Part shown: positions 5,991-6,053 of the stretch, in pieces | How positions within the stretch are numbered: the first letter of the stretch is position 1 | How the letters are laid out: each line of letters starts with the position of its first letter | Assembly (NCBI GenBank): GCA_002382525.1 | Contig: DFYA01000285.1 | Location: forward strand, 8,436 to 14,488 | DNA: 6,053 bases | DNA from: Opitutaceae bacterium UBA4094 | GTDB taxonomy: Bacteria > Verrucomicrobiota > Verrucomicrobiia > Opitutales > Opitutaceae | Direction: 5' to 3' | Translations under genes and position numbers: made by a program | The notes under the pieces: model-generated | Seen by the model: only the letters and a program-made list of their open reading frames with translations | What the model was told of the DNA's origin: nothing | The model's database searches: none

Positions 5991-6053
5991 ATGAACCTGA
6001 ACCCCGACAGCCCTACGCCCAATCCTGTCCCCGGCACACCTGCCGCCCCGGCC
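5991..6053 (+). CDS. Start of a gene with Pro-rich N-terminus, possibly scpB, cut by window end
   Basis: Twenty-one codons remain open to the window edge from an ATG 15 bases after the previous stop: MNLNPDSPTPNPVPGTPAAP and onward. Seven of 21 residues are proline and none resembles a known domain, so it is a disordered leader. Because scpB usually follows scpA in bacterial genomes, an ScpB with an N-terminal extension is the first guess, but nothing in the visible residues tests it. No Shine-Dalgarno is seen in the C-rich leader. Confidence 0.5.
   Translation, partial: MNLNPDSPTPNPVPGTPAAPA

Noticed and set aside
1..6053. Search for a PEP-CTERM-like sorting tail encoded in the window
   Set aside because: None of the proteins whose C-terminus is visible ends in a motif, hydrophobic helix and Arg-rich tail. 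Substrates must be elsewhere.

Overview
The window is GC-rich, densely coded bacterial chromosome. It fits a Gram-negative bacterium, most likely Verrucomicrobiota and perhaps Opitutales. That assignment is an inference from the gene set: an exosortase fused to an EpsI-like domain, ScpA followed by a short unknown protein, and a DapF-like protein with an unusual active site. No rRNA or other phylogenetic marker is present to confirm it. No mobile element, CRISPR array, tRNA or rRNA was seen.

Layout. (1) Positions 1-788, plus strand: the 3' part of a diaminopimelate-epimerase-like gene whose two catalytic cysteine positions both read serine. (2) 798-831: a strong hairpin with A- and T-runs on its two sides, apparently a shared terminator for the converging genes. 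(3) 893-1507, minus strand: an exported redoxin of the thioredoxin/AhpC-TSA superfamily. (4) 1508-1606: a short divergent intergenic region that must hold the start signals for both flanking genes. (5) 1607-4782, plus strand: an exosortase locus made of a membrane-anchored helical-repeat (TPR-like) protein with a five-cysteine N-terminal region, an exosortase/EpsI fusion overlapping it by one base (TGATG), and a 30-codon possible membrane peptide. (6) 4786-4818: a terminator-like hairpin. (7) 4858-6053, plus strand: scpA (chromosome segregation), an 88-residue unknown protein overlapping scpA by four bases, and the first 21 codons of another gene that might be scpB.

How the genes work together. 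The TPR-like protein and the exosortase are translationally coupled and probably act together at the inner membrane, sorting proteins with C-terminal PEP-CTERM-like tails to the surface or into exopolysaccharide. No such substrate is encoded here. scpA and the following small gene look like one unit, separated from the exosortase unit by the hairpin. The redoxin is a stand-alone envelope thiol protein. The strongest anomalies are the Ser/Ser DapF-like protein, the Cys-rich exosortase partner, and the small gene tucked behind scpA.
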